DNA of 64,000 bases, from contig CAVWLA010000003.1 in NCBI GenBank assembly GCA_963755825.1, forward strand, positions 2,728,001 to 2,792,000, read 5' to 3'. Below the pieces are notes generated by a model that was given only the letters and a program-made list of their open reading frames with translations, did not search any database and was not told the origin of the DNA. How positions within the stretch are numbered: position 1 is the first letter of the stretch; every line of letters begins with the position of its first letter. The translations under genes were made by a program, and so were the position numbers. This DNA is from DATBQN01 sp963755825. GTDB taxonomy: Bacteria; Acidobacteriota; Thermoanaerobaculia; Multivoradales; UBA5704. This document shows positions 50,986 through 62,542 of the stretch, one piece after another.

Positions 50986-52220
50986 GCCGGCGGCCAGGCT
51001 TTGCGGATGAGCTGGTAGACGCGATCGCAGGTCCAGTAGGCGCTGTGCGACTCGGGGAAGGGGACGCCGGGGTCGACCTCCTCGTCTTGGATGCCGCGGA
51101 TCTCGGGGAAGACGCGCGCCGCGCAGAAGGAGAGGAAGTCCTGCCGGTTGTAGATGTTGAGCCAGGGCGTGAAGGGCTTGGGTGCCGCGCTGCCGCGGCG
51201 GAGGGTGGCGAGCGCGTCGATGGCGTAGAGCAGCGGCGACTGCGAGCCCGCCGTCACCAGGTAGTCGACCGGCGGATGATCGGCCCGCGACAGCAGGTCG
51301 ACGAGGATGATGCCGCCGAGGCTGTGGCCGACGGCGACCACCGGCCGCTTCAAGCCGACGAGGCCGGCGGCGACGTAGGCGGCGATCTCCTCGCCGCGCC
51401 GCTGGTAGAAGAGGACGTCGCCGACCGCCGGCGTGTTGGCGCTCATGAGGCCACCGCGGCGGTCCTCGGCGGCGCGGGTGGCGCGGCGGGCCGCGAAACC
51501 GATCGCCTTCTTCTTCAGCCAGTCGGTGAGGGGGCCCCTGGTCGCCAGCGGCGAGAGCGCCTGGGCGAGCCGCGTCACCAGCGCCTCGCGGCGCGCCGCG
51601 TCGAGGAGCGCCGCCGGCGCCGTCCCCGGCGGGTCGGCGCGGCGGGCGGCGAGGGCGCTCGCGACGACGGCGCGGGCGACGGCGTCGACGAGGTCGGGGT
51701 CGACGGCGCTGCCGGCGGCGCGGCTGGCGGCGGCGAGCTCGGGCGAGACGGCGATCCGCTCCGCGGCGGCGGCGATCTCCGCCGGCGCGAGATCGGTGCC
51801 GGCGAGGTCGAGAGTGCCCGCTCTGCCGGCGAGACCGCGGAGCATGGCGACGGCTTCCTGGTCGGGAAGGTCGCCGTCGACGACGATCTCGGACGCCGCC
51901 GGAGCGGTCGATCGGGTCCCATCGGCCGCCAGCCGCAGCTCGAAGAGCGGATCGTCGAGGAGGAGCGCCCACGCGGCGGCGGCGATCTCCGCCGCGGTCG
52001 GTGCGACCTCGCCGGTGGCGTCCCTGGTCACCGTCTCCGGCGGCAGGGTGGAATCGATCAGATCGAGCGGCACGCCGAGCTTCGGTCCCCAGGCGCAGCC
52101 GACGAAATCGACTCCATCGATCCCGGCGATCCGCGCGTAGTCGCGCACCCGCCCCCAGGTGGTCGCCCAGCCTTCCGCGCGGACTCCCGTGCCGTGGACA
52201 AAGAACAGCGTGCCCTGCAT
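50982..52220 (-). CDS. Alpha/beta-hydrolase (lipase/esterase-like)
   Basis: A 412-residue serine hydrolase started at the ATG at 52220, which has GGGAGGAG 8 bases upstream. The oxyanion motif HGTG is at 9-12 ('LFFVHGTGVRAEGW'), and the nucleophile is Ser300 in 'VAVGHSLGGIILVDLL' (GxSxG). His and Asp of the triad should lie in the C-terminal half, e.g. 'YNRQDFLSFCAARV' and 'PESHSAYWTCDRVY'. A large Ala-rich insertion (~70-260) separates the two motifs. No signal peptide. It is the first gene of a two-gene operon with the caspase-like protease. It may be an effector on lipids or another ester; the substrate is unknown. Confidence 0.82.
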   Translation of the reverse strand: MQGTLFFVHGTGVRAEGWATTWGRVRDYARIAGIDGVDFVGCAWGPKLGVPLDLIDSTLPPETVTRDATGEVAPTAAEIAAAAWALLLDDPLFELRLAADGTRSTAPAASEIVVDGDLPDQEAVAMLRGLAGRAGTLDLAGTDLAPAEIAAAAERIAVSPELAAASRAAGSAVDPDLVDAVARAVVASALAARRADPPGTAPAALLDAARREALVTRLAQALSPLATRGPLTDWLKKKAIGFAARRATRAAEDRRGGLMSANTPAVGDVLFYQRRGEEIAAYVAAGLVGLKRPVVAVGHSLGGIILVDLLSRADHPPVDYLVTAGSQSPLLYAIDALATLRRGSAAPKPFTPWLNIYNRQDFLSFCAARVFPEIRGIQDEEVDPGVPFPESHSAYWTCDRVYQLIRKAWPPA

Positions 52221-52298
52221 CACAGCTCCTCCCGGGCGAGCGCGGCGGCCGGCGACAGGCGCCGTCCCGGCCCGTCCGATGGTTTCCTGAAGAACGCG

Positions 52299-52304
52299 AT
52301 TATA
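52299..52304 (-). promoter_or_regulatory. -10 box for the hydrolase/caspase operon
   Basis: TATAAT on the minus strand at 52304-52299, a perfect consensus, with no good -35. The same bases include TATAGT on the plus strand, and a second plus-strand TATAGT at 52351-52356 probably serves purM. Confidence 0.4.
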
Positions 52305-52389
52305 GTGCCCGCGGAGGCTCGTCCGAGGCGGGGAGCAGTGGGGCCGCTGGTATAGTTCGCGGCGGCTCCGGCCGACCTTTTCCGACGCC

Positions 52390-53577
52390 ATGAAGACGAC
52401 CTCCGGCTCGCCCAGCGCCTACCAGGCCGCCGGCGTCGACATCGACGCCCAGGAGAAGGGGCTCGCGCGGATCAAGAAGCTGGCGCGGGCGACCTTCACG
52501 CCGGGGGTGCTCTCCGAGATCGGCAGCTTCGGCGGCCTCTTCCGGCCCGACCTCGCCGGCCTCGCCGAGCCGGTTCTCGTCGCCTCGGCGGACGGCGTCG
52601 GCACCAAGCTCGCCGTGGCGCGGGCGGCGGGCGACTACTCGACGGTCGGCCGCGACCTCGTCAACCACTGCGTCAACGACATCCTGGTGCAGGGGGCGAC
52701 GCCGCTCTTCTTCCTCGACTACGTGGGCGCCGGCGCGCTCGATCCGGCGCGGCTCGTCGAGCTGGTGCGCGGCGTCGCCGACGGCTGCAAGGAGAACGGC
52801 TGCGCCCTCCTCGGCGGCGAGACCGCCGAGATGCCGGGCTTCTACCAGCCGGGCGACTACGAGCTGGTCGGCTTCATCGTCGGCATCGCCGACCGCAGGA
52901 ACGTGCTCGACGGCTCGCGCGTCGCCGCCGGCGATCTCCTCGTCGCCCTCCCCTCGGCCGGCCTCCACACCAACGGCTACTCGCTCGCCCGCCGCGTCCT
53001 CTTCGAGCAGGCCGGTCTGGCGATCGGCGACCGCGCACCGTGGGCGACGGGCAAGCGCAAGACGACGGTCGGCGAGGCGCTCCTCGCGCCCCACCTCTCG
53101 TATCTCGAGCCGCTCCGCCCGCTCCTCGCTCATCCGGCGCTCCACGGCCTCGCCCACATCACCGGCGGCGGCCTCGCCGACAACCTGCCGCGCATCCTGC
53201 CGCGCGGCACCCACGCCGAGATCCGCACCGGCAGCTGGGAGATCCCCGAGCTCTTCCACTTCCTCCAGGAGCGCGGCGCGATCGACGCCGAGGAGATGTT
53301 CCGCGTCTTCAACATGGGAGTCGGCATGGTCGCCGTGGTCGCCGCCGACGGCCTGCGCGACGTCCTCGCCGTCCTGCGCCAGCAGAAGCAGCCGAGCTCG
53401 GTCATCGGCTTCGTCCAGGAGGGCGGCTCCGGCGTCGTCTTCGACCTCGGCCGGCAGGCTCCGGGCGGTGTCGGCGGCGAGATCGCGGTCGCCGGTCTGG
53501 CTGAAGACGGGGACGACGCCGGAGCTGCCGCCGAGCCGGATGGCCTGGAGCCTGACGGCCTGGGATCCGATGACTGA
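52390..53577 (+). CDS. purM: Phosphoribosylformylglycinamidine cyclo-ligase (AIR synthase)
   Basis: A 395-residue purine-biosynthesis enzyme that closes the imidazole ring using ATP. Conserved blocks are 'YQAAGVDIDAQEKGLARIKK', 'LVASADGVGTKLAVA', 'NDILVQGATPLFFLDYVG', 'ALLGGETAEMPGFY' and 'GLAHITGGGLADNLPR'. E. coli PurM has 345 residues; the last ~45 here are an acidic, low-complexity tail ('EDGDDAGAAAEPDGLEPDGL') that looks like an addition. Its stop lies 5 bases inside the next gene. The operon continues with a methyltransferase and purN. Confidence 0.95.
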   Translation: MKTTSGSPSAYQAAGVDIDAQEKGLARIKKLARATFTPGVLSEIGSFGGLFRPDLAGLAEPVLVASADGVGTKLAVARAAGDYSTVGRDLVNHCVNDILVQGATPLFFLDYVGAGALDPARLVELVRGVADGCKENGCALLGGETAEMPGFYQPGDYELVGFIVGIADRRNVLDGSRVAAGDLLVALPSAGLHTNGYSLARRVLFEQAGLAIGDRAPWATGKRKTTVGEALLAPHLSYLEPLRPLLAHPALHGLAHITGGGLADNLPRILPRGTHAEIRTGSWEIPELFHFLQERGAIDAEEMFRVFNMGVGMVAVVAADGLRDVLAVLRQQKQPSSVIGFVQEGGSGVVFDLGRQAPGGVGGEIAVAGLAEDGDDAGAAAEPDGLEPDGLGSDD

Positions 53578-54274
53578 GGCCGGCCCTCCCGCCGGCGATC
53601 TCGCCGCCTACTACGACCGGCGGGCGCCGGAGTACGACGACATCTACCGCGACGCCGGCGCCGATCCGGCGCGCTCGCGCGAGCTGGCGGCGATCGCGGC
53701 GGCGGCGGCGGCGCACCTCGCCGGCCGCCGCGTCCTCGAGCTCGCCTGCGGCACCGGCCACTGGACCGCCGCCGTGGCGCCCGCCGCGGCCGCCGTCGTG
53801 GCGACCGACCTCTCGCCGGCGATGCTCGACGTCGCCCGCCGCCGGCCGCTGCCGGCCGGCCGGGTGCGCTTTGAGATCGGCGACGCCTACGCTCCGGGTG
53901 CGATCGCCGGCGACTTCGACGGCGGCCTCGCCGGCTTCTGGCTGTCGCACGTCCCGGCGGCGCGGCGCGGCGGCTTCCTCGCCGCCCTCCACGCCCGCCT
54001 GGGCGAAGGCGCCGCGGTCTTCCTGCTCGACAACCATCGCATCCCCGGCCTCGGCGGCGACCTGGTGGCGCCGGCGGGCGAGCGCGACACCTACAAGCGC
54101 CGCCGCCTGGCCGACGGCTCGGAGCACCTCGTCCTCAAGAACTACTTCACCGCCGCCGAGCTCGCGGCGCTCTTCGCGCCCTCGGCGGCGGAGCTGGTCG
54201 TCGAGTCCGGCGCCTACTACTGGTCGGTGCGGTACCTGATCCGCTCCGCCGGTTCGCCGGTGGTGTCGCGCTGA
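53570..54274 (+). CDS. Class-I SAM-dependent methyltransferase, unknown substrate
   Basis: A 234-residue methyltransferase. Motif I is 'RVLELACGTGHWTAAV' and motif II 'VVATDLSPAMLDVARRRP', and 'LDNHRIPGLGGDLVAPAGER' is the C-terminal region. The N-terminus 'YYDRRAPEYDDIYR' is common to small UbiE/methyltransferase-11 proteins. The ATG at 53570 overlaps the end of purM by 8 bases and its stop overlaps purN (TGATG), so it is translated with two purine enzymes. The methylated substrate cannot be read. A role with purine synthesis is suggested only by position. Confidence 0.82.
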   Translation: MTEAGPPAGDLAAYYDRRAPEYDDIYRDAGADPARSRELAAIAAAAAAHLAGRRVLELACGTGHWTAAVAPAAAAVVATDLSPAMLDVARRRPLPAGRVRFEIGDAYAPGAIAGDFDGGLAGFWLSHVPAARRGGFLAALHARLGEGAAVFLLDNHRIPGLGGDLVAPAGERDTYKRRRLADGSEHLVLKNYFTAAELAALFAPSAAELVVESGAYYWSVRYLIRSAGSPVVSR

Positions 54275-54915
54275 TGGCCGGCGCGCCGGCGGGCGGCTCG
54301 GCGCCGCCACTGCCGCGCATCGGCATCCTCCTCTCCGGCCGCGGCAGCAATTTCCTCGCCCTGCACGGCGCCGTGGCGCGCGGCACGATCGCCGCCGAGA
54401 TCGCCGTCGTGGTGGCGAACGTCGACGGCGCGCCGGGCCTGGCGCGGGCTCGCGAGCTCGGCCTCGCGGCCGTCTCGATCCCCCATGCCGGCGAGCCCGG
54501 CCGGGCGGCGCACGAGGCCAAGGTGCTGGCGGCGCTCGGCGCCGCGCGGGTCGACTGGGTCTGCCTCGCCGGCTACATGCGGCTCCTCTCCGCGGGCTTC
54601 GTCGCCGCCTATCCGCGCCGTATCCTCAACGTCCATCCCAGCCTGCTGCCGGCCTTTCCCGGCGCCGACGCCCAGCGGCAGGCGATCGAGCACGGGGTGA
54701 AGGTGAGCGGCTGCACGGTCCACCTCGTCGACGAAGGCCTCGACAGCGGCCCCATCGTCGTCCAGCGCGCGGTGCCGGTGCTCTCCGCCGACACCGCCGA
54801 GACGCTCGCCGCGCGCATCCTCGAGCAGGAGCACGAGGCCTATCCGGAAGCTCTCCGCCGCCTCCTCTCCGAGCCCTGGAGCGTGCGCGGCCGCCGGCTG
54901 ACCTTCGCCGGCTGA
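54274..54915 (+). CDS. purN: Phosphoribosylglycinamide formyltransferase
   Basis: A 213-residue GAR transformylase that uses 10-formyl-tetrahydrofolate. 'IGILLSGRGSNFLALHGAVA' is the N-terminal nucleotide region, 'NVHPSLLPAFPGADAQRQAI' contains the catalytic Asn and His, and 'HLVDEGLDSGPIVVQ' supplies the Asp of the active site. Start ATG lies inside the preceding stop (TGATG). Length is normal. It ends 65 bases before the rRNA promoter. Confidence 0.95.
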   Translation: MAGAPAGGSAPPLPRIGILLSGRGSNFLALHGAVARGTIAAEIAVVVANVDGAPGLARARELGLAAVSIPHAGEPGRAAHEAKVLAALGAARVDWVCLAGYMRLLSAGFVAAYPRRILNVHPSLLPAFPGADAQRQAIEHGVKVSGCTVHLVDEGLDSGPIVVQRAVPVLSADTAETLAARILEQEHEAYPEALRRLLSEPWSVRGRRLTFAG

Positions 54916-54979
54916 GCGCCGCGCGCGGCCCCTTCTCGCCTTCGCGGAGCTCTTCTTTCGACGAAATTGAGATCGGGGC

Positions 54980-55008
54980 TTGACACCCGGAAACGGCTGA
55001 CCTATATT
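54980..55008 (+). promoter_or_regulatory. rRNA operon promoter
   Basis: TTGACA (54980-54985), exactly 17 bases, TATATT (55003-55008). It is the closest match to the sigma-70 consensus in the window, with a start near 55015. The leader 55015-55470 contains the 5' half of the 16S processing stem. Confidence 0.85.
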
Positions 55009-55342
55009 TCGCCTCCCCGGTCGAGACGTGACGAGGTCGTGACGGCCGCCGGGCGATCTTTGAGAGTTCCTGAGAGACGGGGAGCGCATCGCGGCCGGAG
55101 CAGTCCGGCGGCGGTCGAGCGCTCCCGGGACCCCGGTCGAACGGGGCACCCCTTCTGCCTTCAACGGCAGATTCCTTGTACAAGGTGATCGCAGCTCGAG
55201 CCCCTCTGGGGGTTCTTGGCGCGTGACCGGAAACCGAGGCTCTCGGGGCGACAGTCAATCCAAGAGTTGACAAGGGTCGAGAGTCGAAGTAGCATCGGGT
55301 TTCGCCCTGAGTGGCTCGAACCAAGGGGCGTCGGTTCTTTGA

Positions 55343-57112
<1,770 letters not shown>

Positions 57113-57141
57113 CCAGGGAATCGGCGTGGTTTCCCCTATCT

Positions 57142-57218
<77 letters not shown>

Positions 57219-57255
57219 ACGCGGGCCTTTCGGCCCGGCGGCACGAAGGCGATAC

Positions 57256-57328
57256 GGGGCTGTAGCTCAGTTGGGAGAGCGCCGCCCTTGCAAGGCGGAG
57301 GTCGTCGGTTCGAACCCGATCAGCTCCA
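57256..57328 (+). tRNA. tRNA-Ala (TGC anticodon)
   Basis: Acceptor GGGGCTG/CAGCTCC, anticodon TGC at 57289-57291 in CTTGCAA, T loop TTCGAAC. CCA is not encoded here, so it is added after transcription. Confidence 0.95.
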
Positions 57329-57461
57329 TTGAGTGAATCGGGCGATCCGGCAACGGGTTCTTTGCTAGAAGTAGGGCATCTGAGATGCGCGGCGTCGCCG
57401 GCTCGAGCAGTCGGCGGCGGCGCGGATCCCAGAGATCCTCACTTTTGCTCTTTGACAACTA

Positions 57462-60542
<3,081 letters not shown>

Positions 60543-60578
60543 TTGTCAGAACGATTTTCGTTCTTTTGATTTAGGTTT

Positions 60579-60696
60579 TCCGGTGACTCTAGCGAGGGGG
60601 AAACACCCGTTCCCATTCCGAACACGGCAGTTAAGCCCCTCAGCGCCGATGGTACTGCATGCGCAAGTGTGTGGGAGAGTAGGTCGTCGCCGGGGA
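60579..60696 (+). rRNA. rrf: 5S ribosomal RNA
   Basis: The terminal helix CCGGTGAC/GTCGCCGG and the conserved CCCGTTCCCATTCCGAACAC block fit 5S rRNA, about 118 nt. The ends are approximate. Confidence 0.92.
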
Positions 60697-60706
60697 ATAA
60701 TTTTCT

Positions 60707-60738
60707 AGCGGCCCTCGAGAGATCGAGGGCCGCTTTTT
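60707..60738 (+). terminator. Intrinsic terminator of the rRNA operon
   Basis: A perfect 12-bp stem AGCGGCCCTCGA (60707-60718) / TCGAGGGCCGCT (60723-60734) followed by TTTTCG. Confidence 0.9.
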
Positions 60739-60812
60739 CGTGCTCGGGGTAGCTGGCTCTGCGCCTGGGAAGAGCTCGCGTGGCCTCCAGGAACCGCGCG
60801 AGCTCCTCTCGC

Positions 60813-61529
60813 CTACCGGCTGTAGACCTGGACGTCGATCTCGGTGTCGGGCTGGCGGTCGACGAACTCGACGATCTCGCCGGTCGCCATGTAGATCACC
60901 CGCTCGCAGACGTTGGTGACGCGGTCGCCGATGCGCTCGAGGTTGTGCGCTACCCAGAGGAGGAAGGTCGGGCGGCGGATGTCCTCGGGGTTCTTGATCA
61001 TCTCCTGGATGAGGTCGCGGTAGATCTGCTGGTTGAGCTCGTCGACCTCGTCGTCGCGATGGGCGACGCTGCGCGCCGCCTCGGGATCGCGCGCGGCGAG
61101 CGCCTCCATCGCGGCGCCGAGCATGGCGCGGCCGATCGCGGCCATCTGCGCGAACTGCGGCGGCAGCGCGACCGGCCCGCCCTCGCCGGCCTCGGCGAGG
61201 CGGAGCGCCAGGCGGGCGATGCCCACCGCGTAGTCGCCGATGCGCTCGAGGTTGGTCGCCACGTACATGGCGGCGACGATAGTGCGCAGGTCGACGGCCG
61301 CCGGCTGCTGGGTGGCGATCAGCGTCGTGCTGTGCTCCTCGATGTAGTAGCGCTGGCGGTTGATCTCGCCGTCGTTCTGGATGACCTCCTGCGCCCGGTC
61401 GAGGTCGCCGGCCGCGAGCGCGGCCATGGCTTTCTCCACCGCCTCGTCGACCATGCGGCCGAGGCGGGTGAGGTCGGTGTTCATCGCTGCGAGCTTCTGG
61501 TGGAAATCCTGGCGGATGTCGTTGGGCAT
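60813..61529 (-). CDS. phoU: PhoU phosphate-transport regulatory protein
   Basis: A 238-residue three-helix-bundle protein made of two PhoU domains. Metal-binding blocks are 'ATNLERIGDYAVGIARLALR' in the first and 'AHNLERIGDRVTNVCERVIY' in the second (E/D-R-I-G-D pattern). It dampens the phosphate two-component system through the PstSCAB transporter. Start ATG at 61529 follows GAGGAGAGGGG. In many genomes phoU follows pstB; here no pst or phoR/phoB gene is nearby and it is a single gene convergent with the rRNA operon. Confidence 0.94.
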   Translation of the reverse strand: MPNDIRQDFHQKLAAMNTDLTRLGRMVDEAVEKAMAALAAGDLDRAQEVIQNDGEINRQRYYIEEHSTTLIATQQPAAVDLRTIVAAMYVATNLERIGDYAVGIARLALRLAEAGEGGPVALPPQFAQMAAIGRAMLGAAMEALAARDPEAARSVAHRDDEVDELNQQIYRDLIQEMIKNPEDIRRPTFLLWVAHNLERIGDRVTNVCERVIYMATGEIVEFVDRQPDTEIDVQVYSR

Positions 61530-61702
61530 CCCCTCTCCTCGTGGGTGCGGGCGCGGACCGCGATCGGGCGCGCGGACCACCGGTTTGTACCAAGCGGAGG
61601 TGAAGGGGGTGTGACCGCGGTCGGGCGGCGGGGTGACAACGCGCGCCCCTGCGGGACGCCGACGCCCGCTGCAGCGTCCCCGGCGCCGCTCGGCCGCCGG
61701 GT

Positions 61703-61708
61703 TAGAAT
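61703..61708 (+). promoter_or_regulatory. -10-like box of the PspA-like gene
   Basis: TAGAAT near 61703-61708, the third instance of this box in the window, ~52 bases before the ATG at 61760. A ribosome site (CCGGAGATCC) precedes the ATG. Confidence 0.4.
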
Positions 61709-61759
61709 CGTCCGACCCTCGGGGAACGGCTCCTCGCGAGCGGCCTCCGGAGATCCGCC

Positions 61760-62527
61760 ATGTGGCAGCGCCTGGGAAATCTCATCCGCGGCTTTCTGAG
61801 CCTCTTCATCAGCGGTCTCGAGCGCGACAACCCCGAGGCGCTCCTCGCCGGCGAGAGCGAGAATCTGCGCGAGCAGATCGCACGGTACAACCAGGGGCTC
61901 GCCTCCCACGCCGGCCTCTGCGAGCGGCTGATGACCCAGGGGCGCAAGCTCGAGGCCGAGGAGCGCGAGCTCAAGGCGAAGACCTCTGCGAACCTCGCCG
62001 CCGGCAACCGCGAGATCGCCGGCGGCTACGCCCTGCGCCTGCAGAAGGTCACCGCCGACCTCGGCGAGAACCGCCGCCAGCTCGAGCAGGCCGAGGCCAC
62101 CTACAAGAACCTCCTCAAGGCGCGCGACGTGGCGATCACCGCCGCGCGGGCGAAGATCGAGCGCCTGCGCGCCGGCATCGACGATCTCAAGGTCAAGCGC
62201 GCCATGGCGGAGCTGACCGAGATGGCGAGCGGCATGATCTCCTCGATCGGCGGCTCCGGCGACACCCTCGACCGCGTCTCCGAGATGGTCGAGCAGGAGC
62301 GCGAGAAGGCCGCCGGGCGGGCGCGGGTCGCCCGCGATTCGCTCCCCACCGCCGAAGTCGCCATCAAGGAGTCCGAGCAGCGGGCGCTCGCCGACCAGGC
62401 GCTCGCCGACTTCGCGGCGCGCGAGGGCCTGCCGCTCGAGCGCGCCGGGGGCGAGCCGCGCGCCGCGGAGCCGGCGAAGACCATGGGCCCGGCCGGCTCG
62501 GCTGGCCCCGGCGCCCAGCCGCAGTAG
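61760..62527 (+). CDS. PspA/IM30-like coiled-coil protein
   Basis: A 255-residue, mostly helical protein with an amphipathic N-terminal helix ('WQRLGNLIRGFLSLFISGLE') and long coiled coil, rich in Ala/Glu/Arg with heptads, as in PspA, Vipp1/IM30 and the LiaH group. These polymerise on stressed inner membranes. The C-terminal ~25 residues are Gly/Pro/Ala low complexity. The next gene, 15 bases on, encodes an AAA+ ATPase, and a PspA-AAA+ neighbour pair is seen in other phyla. It probably works in membrane stress response. A more divergent coiled-coil protein is possible. Confidence 0.78.
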   Translation: MWQRLGNLIRGFLSLFISGLERDNPEALLAGESENLREQIARYNQGLASHAGLCERLMTQGRKLEAEERELKAKTSANLAAGNREIAGGYALRLQKVTADLGENRRQLEQAEATYKNLLKARDVAITAARAKIERLRAGIDDLKVKRAMAELTEMASGMISSIGGSGDTLDRVSEMVEQEREKAAGRARVARDSLPTAEVAIKESEQRALADQALADFAAREGLPLERAGGEPRAAEPAKTMGPAGSAGPGAQPQ

Positions 62528-62542
62528 CGCCGGCGAAATCCG

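Noticed and set aside
51000..51972. Caspase-like gene extended upstream to 51972
   Set aside because: The extension is antisense-like Arg/Pro-rich sequence over the hydrolase gene. MNEAK at 50985 with ATGA coupling starts the conserved caspase fold.
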